NCBI RefSeq assembly: GCF_009806985.1
Contig: NZ_WUAX01000011.1
Span: 124,001 to 188,000, forward strand
DNA from: Halorubrum sp. JWXQ-INN 858
GTDB lineage: Archaea > Halobacteriota > Halobacteria > Halobacteriales > Haloferacaceae
Length of the DNA: 64,000 nucleotides
Direction: 5' to 3'
Positions 15,530-24,179 of this stretch are shown piece by piece (the first letter of the stretch is position 1; the number at the start of each line of letters is the position of its first letter). Both the position numbers and the translations under genes were made by a program. The notes beneath the pieces are model-generated. The model was not told the DNA's origin and made no database searches. It saw nothing but the letters and a program-made list of their open reading frames with translations.

Positions 15530-16321
15530 ATGCTCACGTTCATCGGGCTCGGCCTCTACGACGAGCGGTCCATCACCGTCGAGGGACGGGAAGCGCTCCG
15601 GACGTCCGACCGGGTCTTCGCGGAGTTCTACACGAGCCGCCTCGTCGGCGCCGACGTGGTGGACCTCGAAGCGTACCACGGCGTCGACATCGAAGTCCGC
15701 CCTCGGGAGGGCGTCGAACAGGACCCCGAGGCGATACTCGAGGCGGCCGCGACCGGCGACGCGGCGTTCCTCACCGCGGGCGACACCATGATCTCGACGA
15801 CGCACACCGACCTCCGGCTGCGCGCCGAGCGGCGGGGGATCGAGACGCGCGTGATCCACGGGGTGACCGCACAGTCGGCCGCCTCCAGCCTCACCGGGCT
15901 CCAGAACTACCGGTTCGGCAAGGCGGTCACCCTCCCGTTCCCGTACGCACACGGCGGCGACGACGTCCCCGGAAGCGTCGTCGAGACGATCGAGGCGAAC
16001 CGCGAGCGCGGCCTCCACACCGTCGTCTACCTCGACATCAAGGTCGGCACCGGGCCGACCGGTCCCGACCCGGACCACGAGGAGTACATGACCGCCGACT
16101 ACGCGGCCGATCTGCTCGCCGACGGGTGGGACGACGTCCTCGCGGTGGCGGTCGCCCGCGCCGGCTCGCCGGACGCGGTCGTCGCCGCCGACCGGCTCTC
16201 CGCGCTCGCGACCCGGGAGTTCGGCGACCCCCTCCACCTGCTCGTGATCCCCGGCGACCTCCACCACGTCGAGGCCGAGGCGCTGTCGGGGCTCGCGGGC
16301 GCTCCCGACGACCTCCTGTAG
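15530..16321 (+). CDS. dphB: Diphthine synthase (Dph5-type methyltransferase)
   Basis: A 263-residue SAM-dependent tetrapyrrole-methylase-fold enzyme. It methylates the modified His of elongation factor 2 in diphthamide synthesis. Landmarks are MLTFIGLGLYDERSITVEG at the N terminus, the SAM-site ATGDAAFLTAGDTMISTTHTDLRLRAERRGI, VIHGVTAQSAASSLTGLQNYRFG and TVVYLDIKV. ATG 15530 fits the start of the family exactly and has a TTTTA box 28 nt upstream. In-frame upstream sequence is not coding. Confidence 0.93.
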   Translation: MLTFIGLGLYDERSITVEGREALRTSDRVFAEFYTSRLVGADVVDLEAYHGVDIEVRPREGVEQDPEAILEAAATGDAAFLTAGDTMISTTHTDLRLRAERRGIETRVIHGVTAQSAASSLTGLQNYRFGKAVTLPFPYAHGGDDVPGSVVETIEANRERGLHTVVYLDIKVGTGPTGPDPDHEEYMTADYAADLLADGWDDVLAVAVARAGSPDAVVAADRLSALATREFGDPLHLLVIPGDLHHVEAEALSGLAGAPDDLL

Positions 16322-16474
16322 CGGACGAGTTCGTTCACGACCTAACCCGCCCTCGCCTCTTCGCCCCTGATACCCGTCCTCGCCCCTTCGCCCCTGACGC
16401 CCGCCCTCGCCCGAGCGACCGTCCCCGCCGGCCGGCCGATCGATTGATATCGTTGCACTGTGTTACCACGAGCC

Positions 16475-16858
16475 ATGGAAGACGTGTTCGTCGCCCGGCT
16501 CATGTCCACCGACCTCGTCACCGTCGACGACGACGCCACGGTCGCGACGGCGGCGCAGCGGATGCTCGAGGAGGGGGTCAGTTCGATCCTCGTCGTCGAC
16601 GAGGACCGGCGGCTCGCGGGGCTGCTCACCGCGACCGACTTCGTCAGGCTCGTGCGCGAGAACGACCCCGAGGACGAGACGCCCGTCGCCGCGTGTATGA
16701 CCGTCGACGTGGTGACTGCCGATCCACAGGACACGCTCGACGACCTCGCGGAGTTAACCGAGCACGGCTACACCCACTTGCCGGTCACGACCGACGATAA
16801 CGAGGTCGTCGGGATGGTGTCGACCACCGACGTCACCGCGTACCTCGTCGACCGGTAG
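16475..16858 (+). CDS. CBS-pair domain protein
   Basis: 127 residues made of two CBS domains in tandem: VARLMSTDLVTVDDDATVATAAQRMLEEGVSSILVVDEDRRLAGLLTATDFVRLV (about 5-60) and VAACMTVDVVTADPQDTLDDLAEL...HLPVTTDDNEVVGMVSTTDVTAYL. Such stand-alone pairs bind adenine nucleotides and regulate partner proteins. ATG 16475 is preferred over 16460 because of the TTGATATCG box 27 nt upstream. A second, related CBS pair follows 92 nt downstream. Confidence 0.88.
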   Translation: MEDVFVARLMSTDLVTVDDDATVATAAQRMLEEGVSSILVVDEDRRLAGLLTATDFVRLVRENDPEDETPVAACMTVDVVTADPQDTLDDLAELTEHGYTHLPVTTDDNEVVGMVSTTDVTAYLVDR

Positions 16859-16950
16859 GTCGGGCGACCCCCGTCCTTCGCGAACGATCAAGCACCGGCA
16901 ACGTCTCGCCCCGTCGAAACAGCCATGTGCTATGCTATCATGAACTGCGT

Positions 16951-17325
16951 ATGGACCCGAACGACCGGACCCGCGTCTCGGAGGTAATGTCGACCCCGTT
17001 GGAAACGATCGCGCCGGACGCGTCGATACAGGAGGCCGCCCGACGGATGCGCGAGAAGGACATCAGCGCGTTGGTGGTGACGACGGGGCCGCGGTCGATC
17101 GTGACACAGTCCGACGTCATCGGTGCCGTCGCCGACGGGCTGTCCGTCGAGGAGACGCCGGTGAGCGACGTGATGACGCGCGAGGTCGAAACCGTCACTC
17201 CGGACCTGCTCATGGAGGAGGTGGCGGCGATGATGACGATGTACGGCGTGAAACACCTCCCGGTCGTCGAGGACGACTACGTCGGGATGGTGTCGTCGAC
17301 CGACGTAACTGCACACCTCTCCTGA
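16951..17325 (+). CDS. CBS-pair domain protein (second)
   Basis: 124 residues with two CBS domains: VSEVMSTPLETIAPDASIQEAARRMREKDISALVVTTGPRSIVTQSDVIGAV and VSDVMTREVETVTPDLLMEEVAAMMTMYGVKHLPVVEDDYVGMVSSTDVTAHL. It is related to the gene just upstream, probably by tandem duplication followed by divergence. ATG 16951 starts the domain cleanly; 16927 would add eight residues that look unlike the family. The ligand and partner are not known. Confidence 0.87.
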   Translation: MDPNDRTRVSEVMSTPLETIAPDASIQEAARRMREKDISALVVTTGPRSIVTQSDVIGAVADGLSVEETPVSDVMTREVETVTPDLLMEEVAAMMTMYGVKHLPVVEDDYVGMVSSTDVTAHLS

Positions 17326-17360
17326 CCACCCGAGCAGGGGCTTCCGAACCGCCCGCCTCG

Positions 17361-18494
17361 CTACCGTGCGGCGGTCTCGGCGGCTTGGTCCTGCTCCGGC
17401 GTCGAGGAGTGGTACAGCGCCTCGCCCGTCTCGCCGTCGAAGAGGTGGAGACGGTCGGGGTCCGTGCCGAACTCCACGCGCTCGCCGCCCGACAGCGTCG
17501 ACCGGGCGGAGATCTGGAACTTCATCAGCGTCCCGTCGACGTCGCCGTGTAACAGCATCCGGTCGCCGTGCGGCTCCGTCACGGAGACGTTCGCGACGAC
17601 CCGGTTGTCGGCGGCGGCGGCCGCCTGCGAGAGGTCCTCGGGACGGACCCCGAACTCGAGCGTCCGCCCGACGAGCGGCTCGAGGCCGCCCGTCTCGGGG
17701 AGCCGGACGCGGACGTCCTCGCCGACCGCGTAGACGGCGTCGCCCTCCTCGACGACCTCGACCGGGACCGTGTTCATCGCGGGGCTCCCGATGAACTCCG
17801 CGACGAACCGGTTGGCCGGGAAGTCGTAGAGGTGCTGTGGGCGTGCGACCTGTTGCAGCTCGCCGGCGTCCATCACGGCGACGCGGTCGCCCAGCGTCAT
17901 CGCCTCCGTCTGGTCGTGGGTGACGTACACCGTCGTCGTCTCCAGCTCCTCGTGGAGCTTGCTCAGCTCCGCGCGCATCTGGATGCGGAGCTTGGCGTCG
18001 AGGTTCGAGAGCGGCTCGTCCATCAGCAGGTACTCCGGATCGCGCACCAGCGACCGCCCGATGGCGACCCGCTGGCGCTCGCCGCCGGAGAGCGCTTTCG
18101 GTTTGCGGCCGAGCAGGTCCTCGATGTCGAGGATCGACGCCGCCTCGGCGACGCGCGATTCGATCTCCTCGTCGGTGTAGTCGCCGGCCGACTTCATGCC
18201 GAAGGTCATGTTGCGCTTGGCCGTCATGTGCGGGTAGAGCGCGTAATTCTGGAACACCATCGCGACGTTCCGGTCCCGCGGTTCGAGGTGTGTCAGCTCG
18301 CGGTCGTCGGCGTGGATCGAGCCGTCGGTCACGGTCTCGAGCCCGGAGAGCATCCGGAGGGTCGTCGACTTGCCGCAGCCGGACGGACCGACCAACACCA
18401 GGAACTCGCCGTCCCTGATGGTCAAGTCGATCCCGTTGACCGCCGTTACGTCCTCGAACCGTTTCGTGATATCCGTGAGTTGTATCTCCGTCAT
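17361..18494 (-). CDS. ugpC: Sugar/glycerol-phosphate ABC transporter ATPase (UgpC/MalK type)
   Basis: A 377-residue ATPase with Walker A GPSGCGKST (about 37-45), signature LSGGERQR, Walker B LLMDEPLSNLDA and switch VTHDQTEAMTLGDR. It is followed by a TOBE-type regulatory region (about 240-370), as in UgpC and MalK. It is the last gene of the minus-strand operon that also encodes the two permeases and the binding protein. The glycerol-3-phosphate assignment rests mainly on the nearby glpQ, so other sugars remain possible. Confidence 0.85.
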   Translation of the reverse strand: MTEIQLTDITKRFEDVTAVNGIDLTIRDGEFLVLVGPSGCGKSTTLRMLSGLETVTDGSIHADDRELTHLEPRDRNVAMVFQNYALYPHMTAKRNMTFGMKSAGDYTDEEIESRVAEAASILDIEDLLGRKPKALSGGERQRVAIGRSLVRDPEYLLMDEPLSNLDAKLRIQMRAELSKLHEELETTTVYVTHDQTEAMTLGDRVAVMDAGELQQVARPQHLYDFPANRFVAEFIGSPAMNTVPVEVVEEGDAVYAVGEDVRVRLPETGGLEPLVGRTLEFGVRPEDLSQAAAAADNRVVANVSVTEPHGDRMLLHGDVDGTLMKFQISARSTLSGGERVEFGTDPDRLHLFDGETGEALYHSSTPEQDQAAETAAR

Positions 18495-18498
18495 GGTT

Positions 18499-19365
18499 TC
18501 ACTTCTGTTGGACCCCGAACGTCTCGAGTAGGGGTTTTCGGAACGCGATCAACGCGAGAAGCGGCGGGATCAGGGTGATGATCGCGCCGGCCATCACGAT
18601 GGACCACTGCAGTTCGCCGGCCTGGATGTCTCCCTGAAGCAGGGTGATCCCGACCTGTGTCACCTGCTGGCTCTGTGAGTCGATGATGACGAGCGGCCAG
18701 AGGTACTGGTTCCACGCGTAGATGAACATGATCACGGAGACGCCCGCGAGCATGCCTTTCGACATCGGGATCAGGACGTACACGAGGAACTTCAGGGGGC
18801 CGACGCCGTCGAGCTTCGCCGTCTCGACGATCGACTCGGGGATCGACAGGAAGTGCTGGCGCAACAGGAACACCGTCGTCGCGCTCGCGAGGTAGGGGAT
18901 CGTCAACGCCAGCATGCTGTTGTACCAGCCGAGGTCCGTCACGATGTTGAAAAGCGGGACGAACCGCACCGGGACCGGCAACATCAGCGTAAAGAGGATG
19001 AGCAGGAACATCAGGTTCTTGAACGGGAACCGGTAGTAGACGATGGCGAGCGCCGCCAGAAGCGAGATGGCGAGCTTGCCGACCACGATGATAGTGGACA
19101 TCACGAAGGAGTTCCACATGTACACCGCGAAGTTGTAGTCCGTCATCACCGTGTAGTAGTTGTGGACCATGTGACTGCCCGGGAGCAGGTCCGCCGGGCT
19201 CGTGATGACGCCGCGCTGCTGGGTGCTCACGAGCAGCGCGATCAGGATGGGGAGCGCCATGAGCAGCACCGCGGTGAACAGGCCGAGGTGAACCAGCAGC
19301 TTGTCGGTGTCCGTGTTCTCGCCGGTCAGTTCGTCGACGTACGCCGTGGGATTACTGAGACTCAT
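18499..19365 (-). CDS. ugpE: ABC transporter permease (UgpE type)
   Basis: A 288-residue permease of the carbohydrate uptake class with six predicted helices. The EAA loop is ETAKLDGVGPLKFLVYVLIPMSKGML (about 188-213), the contact with the ATPase. It ends 4 nt before the ATPase gene and starts 6 nt after the other permease gene, so the operon is tightly packed. Confidence 0.87.
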   Translation of the reverse strand: MSLSNPTAYVDELTGENTDTDKLLVHLGLFTAVLLMALPILIALLVSTQQRGVITSPADLLPGSHMVHNYYTVMTDYNFAVYMWNSFVMSTIIVVGKLAISLLAALAIVYYRFPFKNLMFLLILFTLMLPVPVRFVPLFNIVTDLGWYNSMLALTIPYLASATTVFLLRQHFLSIPESIVETAKLDGVGPLKFLVYVLIPMSKGMLAGVSVIMFIYAWNQYLWPLVIIDSQSQQVTQVGITLLQGDIQAGELQWSIVMAGAIITLIPPLLALIAFRKPLLETFGVQQK

Positions 19366-19371
19366 CGAATA

Positions 19372-20256
19372 TCACCCGTAGTGCGCGTAGCGGTCGGAGA
19401 CCTTCAGCTGAAGAAACATCAGCGCACCCACGACGAGGAACAGGATCACGGACTGTGCGGACGCGAGCCCGTGGTTGTTGAACTCGAAGGCGTTGCGGTA
19501 CAGGTCGTAGATCATGATGTTGGTCGCCCCGCCGGGACCACCCTGCGTGAGGATGTCGATGAACGCGAACGTGTGGAAGAACGCGTAGATCGTGTTCATC
19601 ACGGCCAGAAACAGGAGCGTCGGCGAGATCAGCGGCGTGTACACGCGAAGGAGCCGCTGTGTTCGGCTCACGCCGTCGAGGTCCGCGACCTCGCCGAGCG
19701 CGTCGGGCACGTTGTTCAACGCCGCGATCATGAAGATGACGTTGTAGCCGATCTGCTTCCAGATGACCGCGACCGTCAGGACGACGAACGCCTGTCCGCC
19801 GCGGGTGAACCAGTCGACGTTGACTCCGAAGAGCGCCTCGATCGGCTGGGAGATGACCCCGAGGCTCGGGTGCAGGATGTAGAAGAACACGATCCCGGCG
19901 ACGGCGGGCGGGAGCGCGTACGGCCAGATCGCCGCGACGAGATACGACGCCTGCCCGGTCGTGACCTCGTAGATGAGAAACGACACCGCGAGCGACACCG
20001 CCATCACGCCGATGATCACGATGACCGAGAAGCCGAGCGTGATGAGGATGCTCGAGTGGTAGTCCCCGGAGGTGAGCAGGAACTCGTAGTTTCCGAGCCC
20101 GGTCCAGAGCCGTCTGGTCCCGAACTGGAGCGTTTCGTATAGGCTGAGCTCGACCGCCCTGGCAGCCGGGTAGTACAGGAACACCGCCGAAACGACGAGC
20201 GTCGGCAGTAACAGCAGGTACGCGACCCAGGACCGGTCGTAGATTTCACGTGACAT
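19372..20256 (-). CDS. ugpA: ABC transporter permease (UgpA type)
   Basis: A 294-residue permease with an N-terminal helix (VAYLLLLPTLVVSAVFLYYPAA) typical of the UgpA/MalF class and an EAA loop EVADLDGVSRTQRLLRVYTPLISPT. Its pairing with the UgpE-type gene 6 nt downstream supports a heterodimeric channel. The conserved TQGGPGGATN segment before the last helix is typical of the family. Confidence 0.87.
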   Translation of the reverse strand: MSREIYDRSWVAYLLLLPTLVVSAVFLYYPAARAVELSLYETLQFGTRRLWTGLGNYEFLLTSGDYHSSILITLGFSVIVIIGVMAVSLAVSFLIYEVTTGQASYLVAAIWPYALPPAVAGIVFFYILHPSLGVISQPIEALFGVNVDWFTRGGQAFVVLTVAVIWKQIGYNVIFMIAALNNVPDALGEVADLDGVSRTQRLLRVYTPLISPTLLFLAVMNTIYAFFHTFAFIDILTQGGPGGATNIMIYDLYRNAFEFNNHGLASAQSVILFLVVGALMFLQLKVSDRYAHYG

Positions 20257-20283
20257 GTGTCGAAAAGGCGTTTCTCCTCGGGC

Positions 20284-21651
20284 TTACGCGCCGATGACGC
20301 GGGAGTAGCGGTCGAGCTCCGTCTCCACGGACTCTTTCATGTCGGCGAGCCCTTCCTCGACGCCGACGCTACCGGAGAAGATGTCCTGAGATCCCTCTTG
20401 GACGGTGAGCTGGACCTCGCGCGCGGGACCGATGAGCATGCGGAGCGTCGCCGGCGTCGTCTCGGACGCGAGCAGCTGGTCGAACGCGGTCGCGAAGTGC
20501 TCCTGCTCGTCGAACCAGCCCTCATCCTCGAGCTGGTCGATCCCTTCCTGGCGGATCGGGTAGTAGCCGCTGCCCTGGTGCCACTCGATCTGGTTCTCGA
20601 CGGAGCCGAGGTGTGCGAGCAGCTCGCCGACGTCCTCTGCTCGCGAGTCGTCCATCTCATCCGAGACCCACAGGGAGGCGCCGCCGATGGGGACGCCGGT
20701 TCGGTCCTCGGTCGGCGAGGGGTAGAAGGCCGTGCCGAGCTCGAAGCCCTCGTCTTCCGCGCCGGAGAGGGTCGACTCGACGGCGGCCGTCGAGTCGAGT
20801 TTGATCGCGGCGTTCCCGTTGAGGAAGGCGCTGCGGGCCTCGTCCCAGGCCTCGATGCCGGGGTTCAAGAAGAGGTCGTCGTCGTACATGTCGCGCCACC
20901 ACGTGAACAGGTCCTCGGCGAACTCCGTTTCCGTGTGCATCGTCGTCGGGGCCCCGTCGTGGCCGTTCTCCGCGTCGAGGATCAGCTCGTTGGCGAGCGC
21001 GTACCAGTGCTCGACGAACCAGACGTGGTTGGGCCACGTGATCCCGTAGTCGGCGGCGCCGGACTCGACGATCGCCTCGGAGTGCTCGCGGACCTCGTGG
21101 ATCGTCTCGGGCGGCGACTCGGGATCGAGGCCGGCCTCCGCGTAGACGTCCTTGTTGTAGTACATGATGGCGTTCGAGTTGTTGAACGGCATCGAGTTGA
21201 GCTGTTCATCGACGACGAAGAAGTCCTGAACCGCGCCGACGAGGTCGTCGACCGGGTAATCGGACGGGATGATGTCGGCGACCGGTTGGGTGGCCTCGGT
21301 GTCGAGCACCTGCTGGTTGTGGAGGCTGTCGATCATCACGACCTCGGGCATCTGACCGGCCTCGATCGAGCCGAACAGGCTGTTGAGGATGTCCTCGTAG
21401 CTGCCCTGGTACTCCGATTCCGTGTCGGCGTCGAACCGCTCGACGAGGTCGTCAACCAGGTCGCCGCTGCCGCCGCCCATCGCGTGCCAGACGGTGATCG
21501 CGTCGTCGTCCGGCTCCTCGATGTCTTCTCCGCCGGTGCCGCTGCCATCGCCCGCGTCGCCGTCGTCGCCACCCATACAGCCGGCCAACCCGACCGTCGA
21601 GGCGACACCGGCTCCGTACAGTACGTCACGTCGTGAACGTTTATTCGCCAT
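20284..21651 (-). CDS. ugpB: ABC transporter substrate-binding lipoprotein (UgpB type)
   Basis: 455 residues. Residues 1-25 (MANKRSRRDVLYGAGVASTVGLAGC) are a Tat lipoprotein signal, followed by an acidic Gly linker. The body is a type 1 extracellular solute-binding protein: ITVWHAMGGGSGDLVDDLVERF, NSMPFNNSNAIMYYNKDVYAEAGLDP and TGVPIGGASLWVSDE. The SMPFNNS-NAIMYYNKD stretch resembles UgpB-like binders. ATG 21651 gives the correct signal; the upstream in-frame ATG would not. Upstream sequence is AT-rich and carries a motif shared with glpQ. Confidence 0.85.
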   Translation of the reverse strand: MANKRSRRDVLYGAGVASTVGLAGCMGGDDGDAGDGSGTGGEDIEEPDDDAITVWHAMGGGSGDLVDDLVERFDADTESEYQGSYEDILNSLFGSIEAGQMPEVVMIDSLHNQQVLDTEATQPVADIIPSDYPVDDLVGAVQDFFVVDEQLNSMPFNNSNAIMYYNKDVYAEAGLDPESPPETIHEVREHSEAIVESGAADYGITWPNHVWFVEHWYALANELILDAENGHDGAPTTMHTETEFAEDLFTWWRDMYDDDLFLNPGIEAWDEARSAFLNGNAAIKLDSTAAVESTLSGAEDEGFELGTAFYPSPTEDRTGVPIGGASLWVSDEMDDSRAEDVGELLAHLGSVENQIEWHQGSGYYPIRQEGIDQLEDEGWFDEQEHFATAFDQLLASETTPATLRMLIGPAREVQLTVQEGSQDIFSGSVGVEEGLADMKESVETELDRYSRVIGA

Positions 21652-21713
21652 GGGATTAGATAGATATCTGCCATACATAACCCTTGGTATTTTTCATATA
21701 TATTGCTAATATT

Positions 21714-21731
21714 CTATAGAGACGTATGTAG
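21714..21731. promoter_or_regulatory. CTATAGA-containing element upstream of ugpB
   Basis: CTATAGAGACGTATGTAG lies 63-80 nt ahead of the ugpB start. It matches 13 of 18 positions of the element at 23263-23280 ahead of glpQ. This is a possible common operator for glycerophosphate genes; only two copies were seen. Confidence 0.3.
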
Positions 21732-21803
21732 GCGCACGTACTACGGTTTTAGCTGCATCGAGGCGACTCGAAACGGTCAGTGAAACGACCTCACCGAGCC
21801 GCA

Positions 21804-23051
21804 TCAGCGGAGCAATAACGGAGCTCCGACGACGACGCCGACCACGATCAACACGAGGTTCCACAGGAGGACCGGCTTTATCAGTTCCCGCGCGATCGTC
21901 GCGGCGAAGAACGTCTTCACGAGGATGCTCGCGGCGGTGCCCGCGACGACGCCCGCGGCGGCCGTCTCCACGGTGATCTGGCCGGTGCCGACGAGCGACA
22001 CTGCGGTCGTCGTCGCCGTCCCGCTGGAGACGAGCCCCGCGAGGAACGCGGTGGCGACGAACCCGGTCGCGCCGAACGCTCCCTCGGCCAGCACGGAGAC
22101 GAGCAGCACGCCGAGGAAGAGCGCCCCGAAGGTGAGCGCGTTCCGGAGACTGAACGGCGAGGTGAGGTCCGCCTCGAGTTTCGTCCGCCAGTCGCTCCGG
22201 AGGACCGCGATGGCGATCCCGGCGATCGCGATCGCGCCGAGAGGGGCCCCGATGACGAGCGCGGCCTCCGGGACGAACGCCGCCACGATGACCGCGTTTC
22301 GGACCGCCATCGCGGCGTTGGCGAGGAGGATCGACCCGACGGCGATCCCGATCAGTCCCGTCTCGTTTTTCGCCCGCTTGGCCATCTCGGCGACGACCGC
22401 CGTCGAGTTGACGAGCCCGCCGAAGAAGCCGGTGAACGCGTAGCCACGACCCTGGTATTTCTTCACGAGGACGTAGTTGACGAAACCGATGGCGCTGATC
22501 GCGATGACGAGCGACCAGATGAGCCGCGGCTGGATCGCCCCCCACGGGTCGATCGTCTCGTTCGGGAGCAGCGGATAGACGACGAACGCGAGGATGACGA
22601 ACTCGACGGCGCTGCGCATCTCCTCGCGGGAGAGCCCCCACGCGAACTGGTGGAGCTCCCGTTTGAGCACCAACAGTAGCGACGAGAGGACCGCGACCGT
22701 CACCGATTCGATGATGAAGCCGTGGGCAACGAGCGTCCCGATGCTGTACGCGACGAGCATCGAGACGGACGTCGTCAGCGAGAGCCCTTCGACCTCCTCC
22801 TCGACGAAGCTCTGGACCGCAAGCAGGACGGAGCTCGTCACGACCAACACGCCGCCCAACACGATCAGGCCGTCGTTGCCGAGGATGGAGAAGACGGCCC
22901 CGAGCAGGCTGATGAGCGCGAACGTCCGGATGCCGGCGGACTTCTGTGACCACTCCCGCTCGAGCCCGAGGAACATCCCGAGCAGCGTCGCCAACACGAG
23001 CATCACCACCTCGTCCTCGAGGTGGACGAGCAGGTCCGTCTCCGGCGTCAT
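21804..23051 (-). CDS. MgtC/SapB family membrane protein with DUF4010-type C-terminal half
   Basis: A 415-residue polytopic protein. The N-terminal third (about 15-130) fits MgtC/SapB: MLVLATLLGMFLGLEREWSQKSAGIRTFALISLLGAVFSILG. The remainder (about 150-415, eight or so helices) is the DUF4010-like region with GFVNYVLVKKYQGRGYAFTGFFGGLVNSTAVVAEMAKRA and SSGTATTTAVSLVGTGQI. MgtC proteins are tied to survival at low magnesium, though this long type is not well characterised. It sits between the ugp operon and glpQ. Its start overlaps a short upstream frame by ATGA. Confidence 0.85.
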   Translation of the reverse strand: MTPETDLLVHLEDEVVMLVLATLLGMFLGLEREWSQKSAGIRTFALISLLGAVFSILGNDGLIVLGGVLVVTSSVLLAVQSFVEEEVEGLSLTTSVSMLVAYSIGTLVAHGFIIESVTVAVLSSLLLVLKRELHQFAWGLSREEMRSAVEFVILAFVVYPLLPNETIDPWGAIQPRLIWSLVIAISAIGFVNYVLVKKYQGRGYAFTGFFGGLVNSTAVVAEMAKRAKNETGLIGIAVGSILLANAAMAVRNAVIVAAFVPEAALVIGAPLGAIAIAGIAIAVLRSDWRTKLEADLTSPFSLRNALTFGALFLGVLLVSVLAEGAFGATGFVATAFLAGLVSSGTATTTAVSLVGTGQITVETAAAGVVAGTAASILVKTFFAATIARELIKPVLLWNLVLIVVGVVVGAPLLLR

Positions 23052-23221
23052 CCGGCGACCTCCCCGCCGCCGACCGCCCCGTCGCCGACCGCCCCGTCGC
23101 CGAGCCGCGTCCCACGATCCGTCAGCGTGTCGACCCCGCCGGGGGTCGATCCCTCGCCACGGGAGGCGGTATCGTCGAGATCGACGATGGCCGCCGCGAA
23201 CGGGCGCGTCGTTCGGTTCAT
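23048..23221 (-). CDS. Possible 57-residue leader ORF overlapping the MgtC-family gene
   Basis: ATG 23221 opens a frame of 57 codons whose TGA overlaps the MgtC-family ATG (ATGA, 23048-23051). GTTTTTAAAAG (23241-23251) lies about 25 nt upstream, the right place for a leaderless promoter. Codons are GC3-rich, as in real genes. The product begins MNRTTRPFAAAIVDLDDTASRGEG and ends in a Gly/Asp/Ala/Val repeat (GDGAVGDGAVGGGEVAG) matching a tandem repeat in the DNA. It could instead be a 170-nt leader. No family recognised. Confidence 0.35.
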   Translation of the reverse strand: MNRTTRPFAAAIVDLDDTASRGEGSTPGGVDTLTDRGTRLGDGAVGDGAVGGGEVAG

Positions 23222-23240
23222 ACCCGTCCTATCCGCCTCT

Positions 23241-23251
23241 CTTTTAAAAAC
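23241..23251 (-). promoter_or_regulatory. TATA-like box for the MgtC-family transcript
   Basis: On the minus strand it reads GTTTTTAAAAG, centred 25 nt ahead of ATG 23221. It is the only good TATA candidate upstream of the MgtC-family gene. Confidence 0.45.
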
Positions 23252-23262
23252 ATTATGGAGAA

Positions 23263-23298
23263 CTATAGAACGATATATAGACTATATAGATTATATAG
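23263..23298. promoter_or_regulatory. Cluster of TATAG motifs between the MgtC-family gene and glpQ
   Basis: Within an AT-rich island of a 316-base intergenic gap, TATAG occurs four times (23264, 23276, 23284, 23294) on the same strand. The first 18 bases, CTATAGAACGATATATAG, resemble the element upstream of ugpB. The array suggests a DNA-bending or multi-protein operator. GTTTTAATACG near 23330 is the likely glpQ TATA box. Confidence 0.35.
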
Positions 23299-23367
23299 GC
23301 AACCCGAGTCGGAAACCGGAGTGAGCGGGGCGTTTTAATACGCCGGCGAAGTACGGTCGATCAGTCG

Positions 23368-24141
23368 ATGACGGGGCCACGCATCATTGCACACCGCGGG
23401 TTCGCCGAGCACCATCCGGAAAACACGATCGCGGCGGTCCGGGGGGCCGCGCGGCACGTGGACATGATGGAGGTCGATACCCGCCGATGCGGGACCGGGG
23501 AGCTCGTCGTGTTTCACGACGACGACCTCGAACGGACCACGGGCGTGTCGGGACGCCTCGACGAGACGTCGCTCGACGAGCTCCGGGAGCTCACCGTCGG
23601 CGACAGCGACGAGCCGGTGCCGACGCTCGACGAACTCCTCGCGGAGACGCCCGAGGGGCTACGCGTCAACCTGGAGCTGAAGGAGGTCGGAATCGGCGCG
23701 GAGGCCGTCGACGCCTGTCGCGAGCACGGCGTCGACACGATCTACTCGTCGTTTCACGACGAGGCGATCCGCGAGGTCCGCGAGTACGCCCCCGACGCGG
23801 CGCTCGCGGTGTTGTGTCACGAGTCACAGCCCGTCGACGACCGGATCGCGCTCGCCGACGCCCTCGACGCCGACGCGTTCCATCCGTCGATCGAGCTGGT
23901 CAACGCGTGGACGGGCACCGACACCCGAACGACGGTCGACGATCCCGATCGGATCGAGGTCGAGGTCGACACGGAGGGCGGGCTCTCGACGGACACCGAC
24001 GTCGTCGCGTTGGCACACGCCTTCGACCTCCGCGTGAACGTCTGGACGGCGAAGACGTCCGCGGACGTGATCCGTCTCGACGGTCGCGGTGTCGACGGGG
24101 TCATGGTCGACCACCCCGACACCGCCTCGATCGCACCGTAA
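23368..24141 (+). CDS. glpQ: Glycerophosphodiester phosphodiesterase
   Basis: A 257-residue GDPD-family enzyme that splits glycerophosphodiesters into glycerol-3-phosphate and an alcohol. The catalytic signature is present: IIAHRGFAEHHPENTIAAV (HRG and PENT), MEVDTRR, LVVFHDDDLERTTG, LRVNLELKE (metal-ligand Glu residues), and the C-terminal RVNVWTAKTSADVIRLDGRGVDGVMVDHPD. There is no signal peptide, so it is cytoplasmic. With the UgpBAEC importer on the other side of the MgtC gene it suggests scavenging of lipid-derived glycerophosphodiesters. Confidence 0.93.
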   Translation: MTGPRIIAHRGFAEHHPENTIAAVRGAARHVDMMEVDTRRCGTGELVVFHDDDLERTTGVSGRLDETSLDELRELTVGDSDEPVPTLDELLAETPEGLRVNLELKEVGIGAEAVDACREHGVDTIYSSFHDEAIREVREYAPDAALAVLCHESQPVDDRIALADALDADAFHPSIELVNAWTGTDTRTTVDDPDRIEVEVDTEGGLSTDTDVVALAHAFDLRVNVWTAKTSADVIRLDGRGVDGVMVDHPDTASIAP

Positions 24142-24179
24142 CCGCCCTCGAAAGGCTCGAGACGCCGATTCGACCGTGG

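Noticed and set aside
16475..17325. Two CBS genes as a frame-shifted single gene
   Set aside because: Each has its own start, its own stop and a complete pair of CBS domains with a 92-nt spacer.
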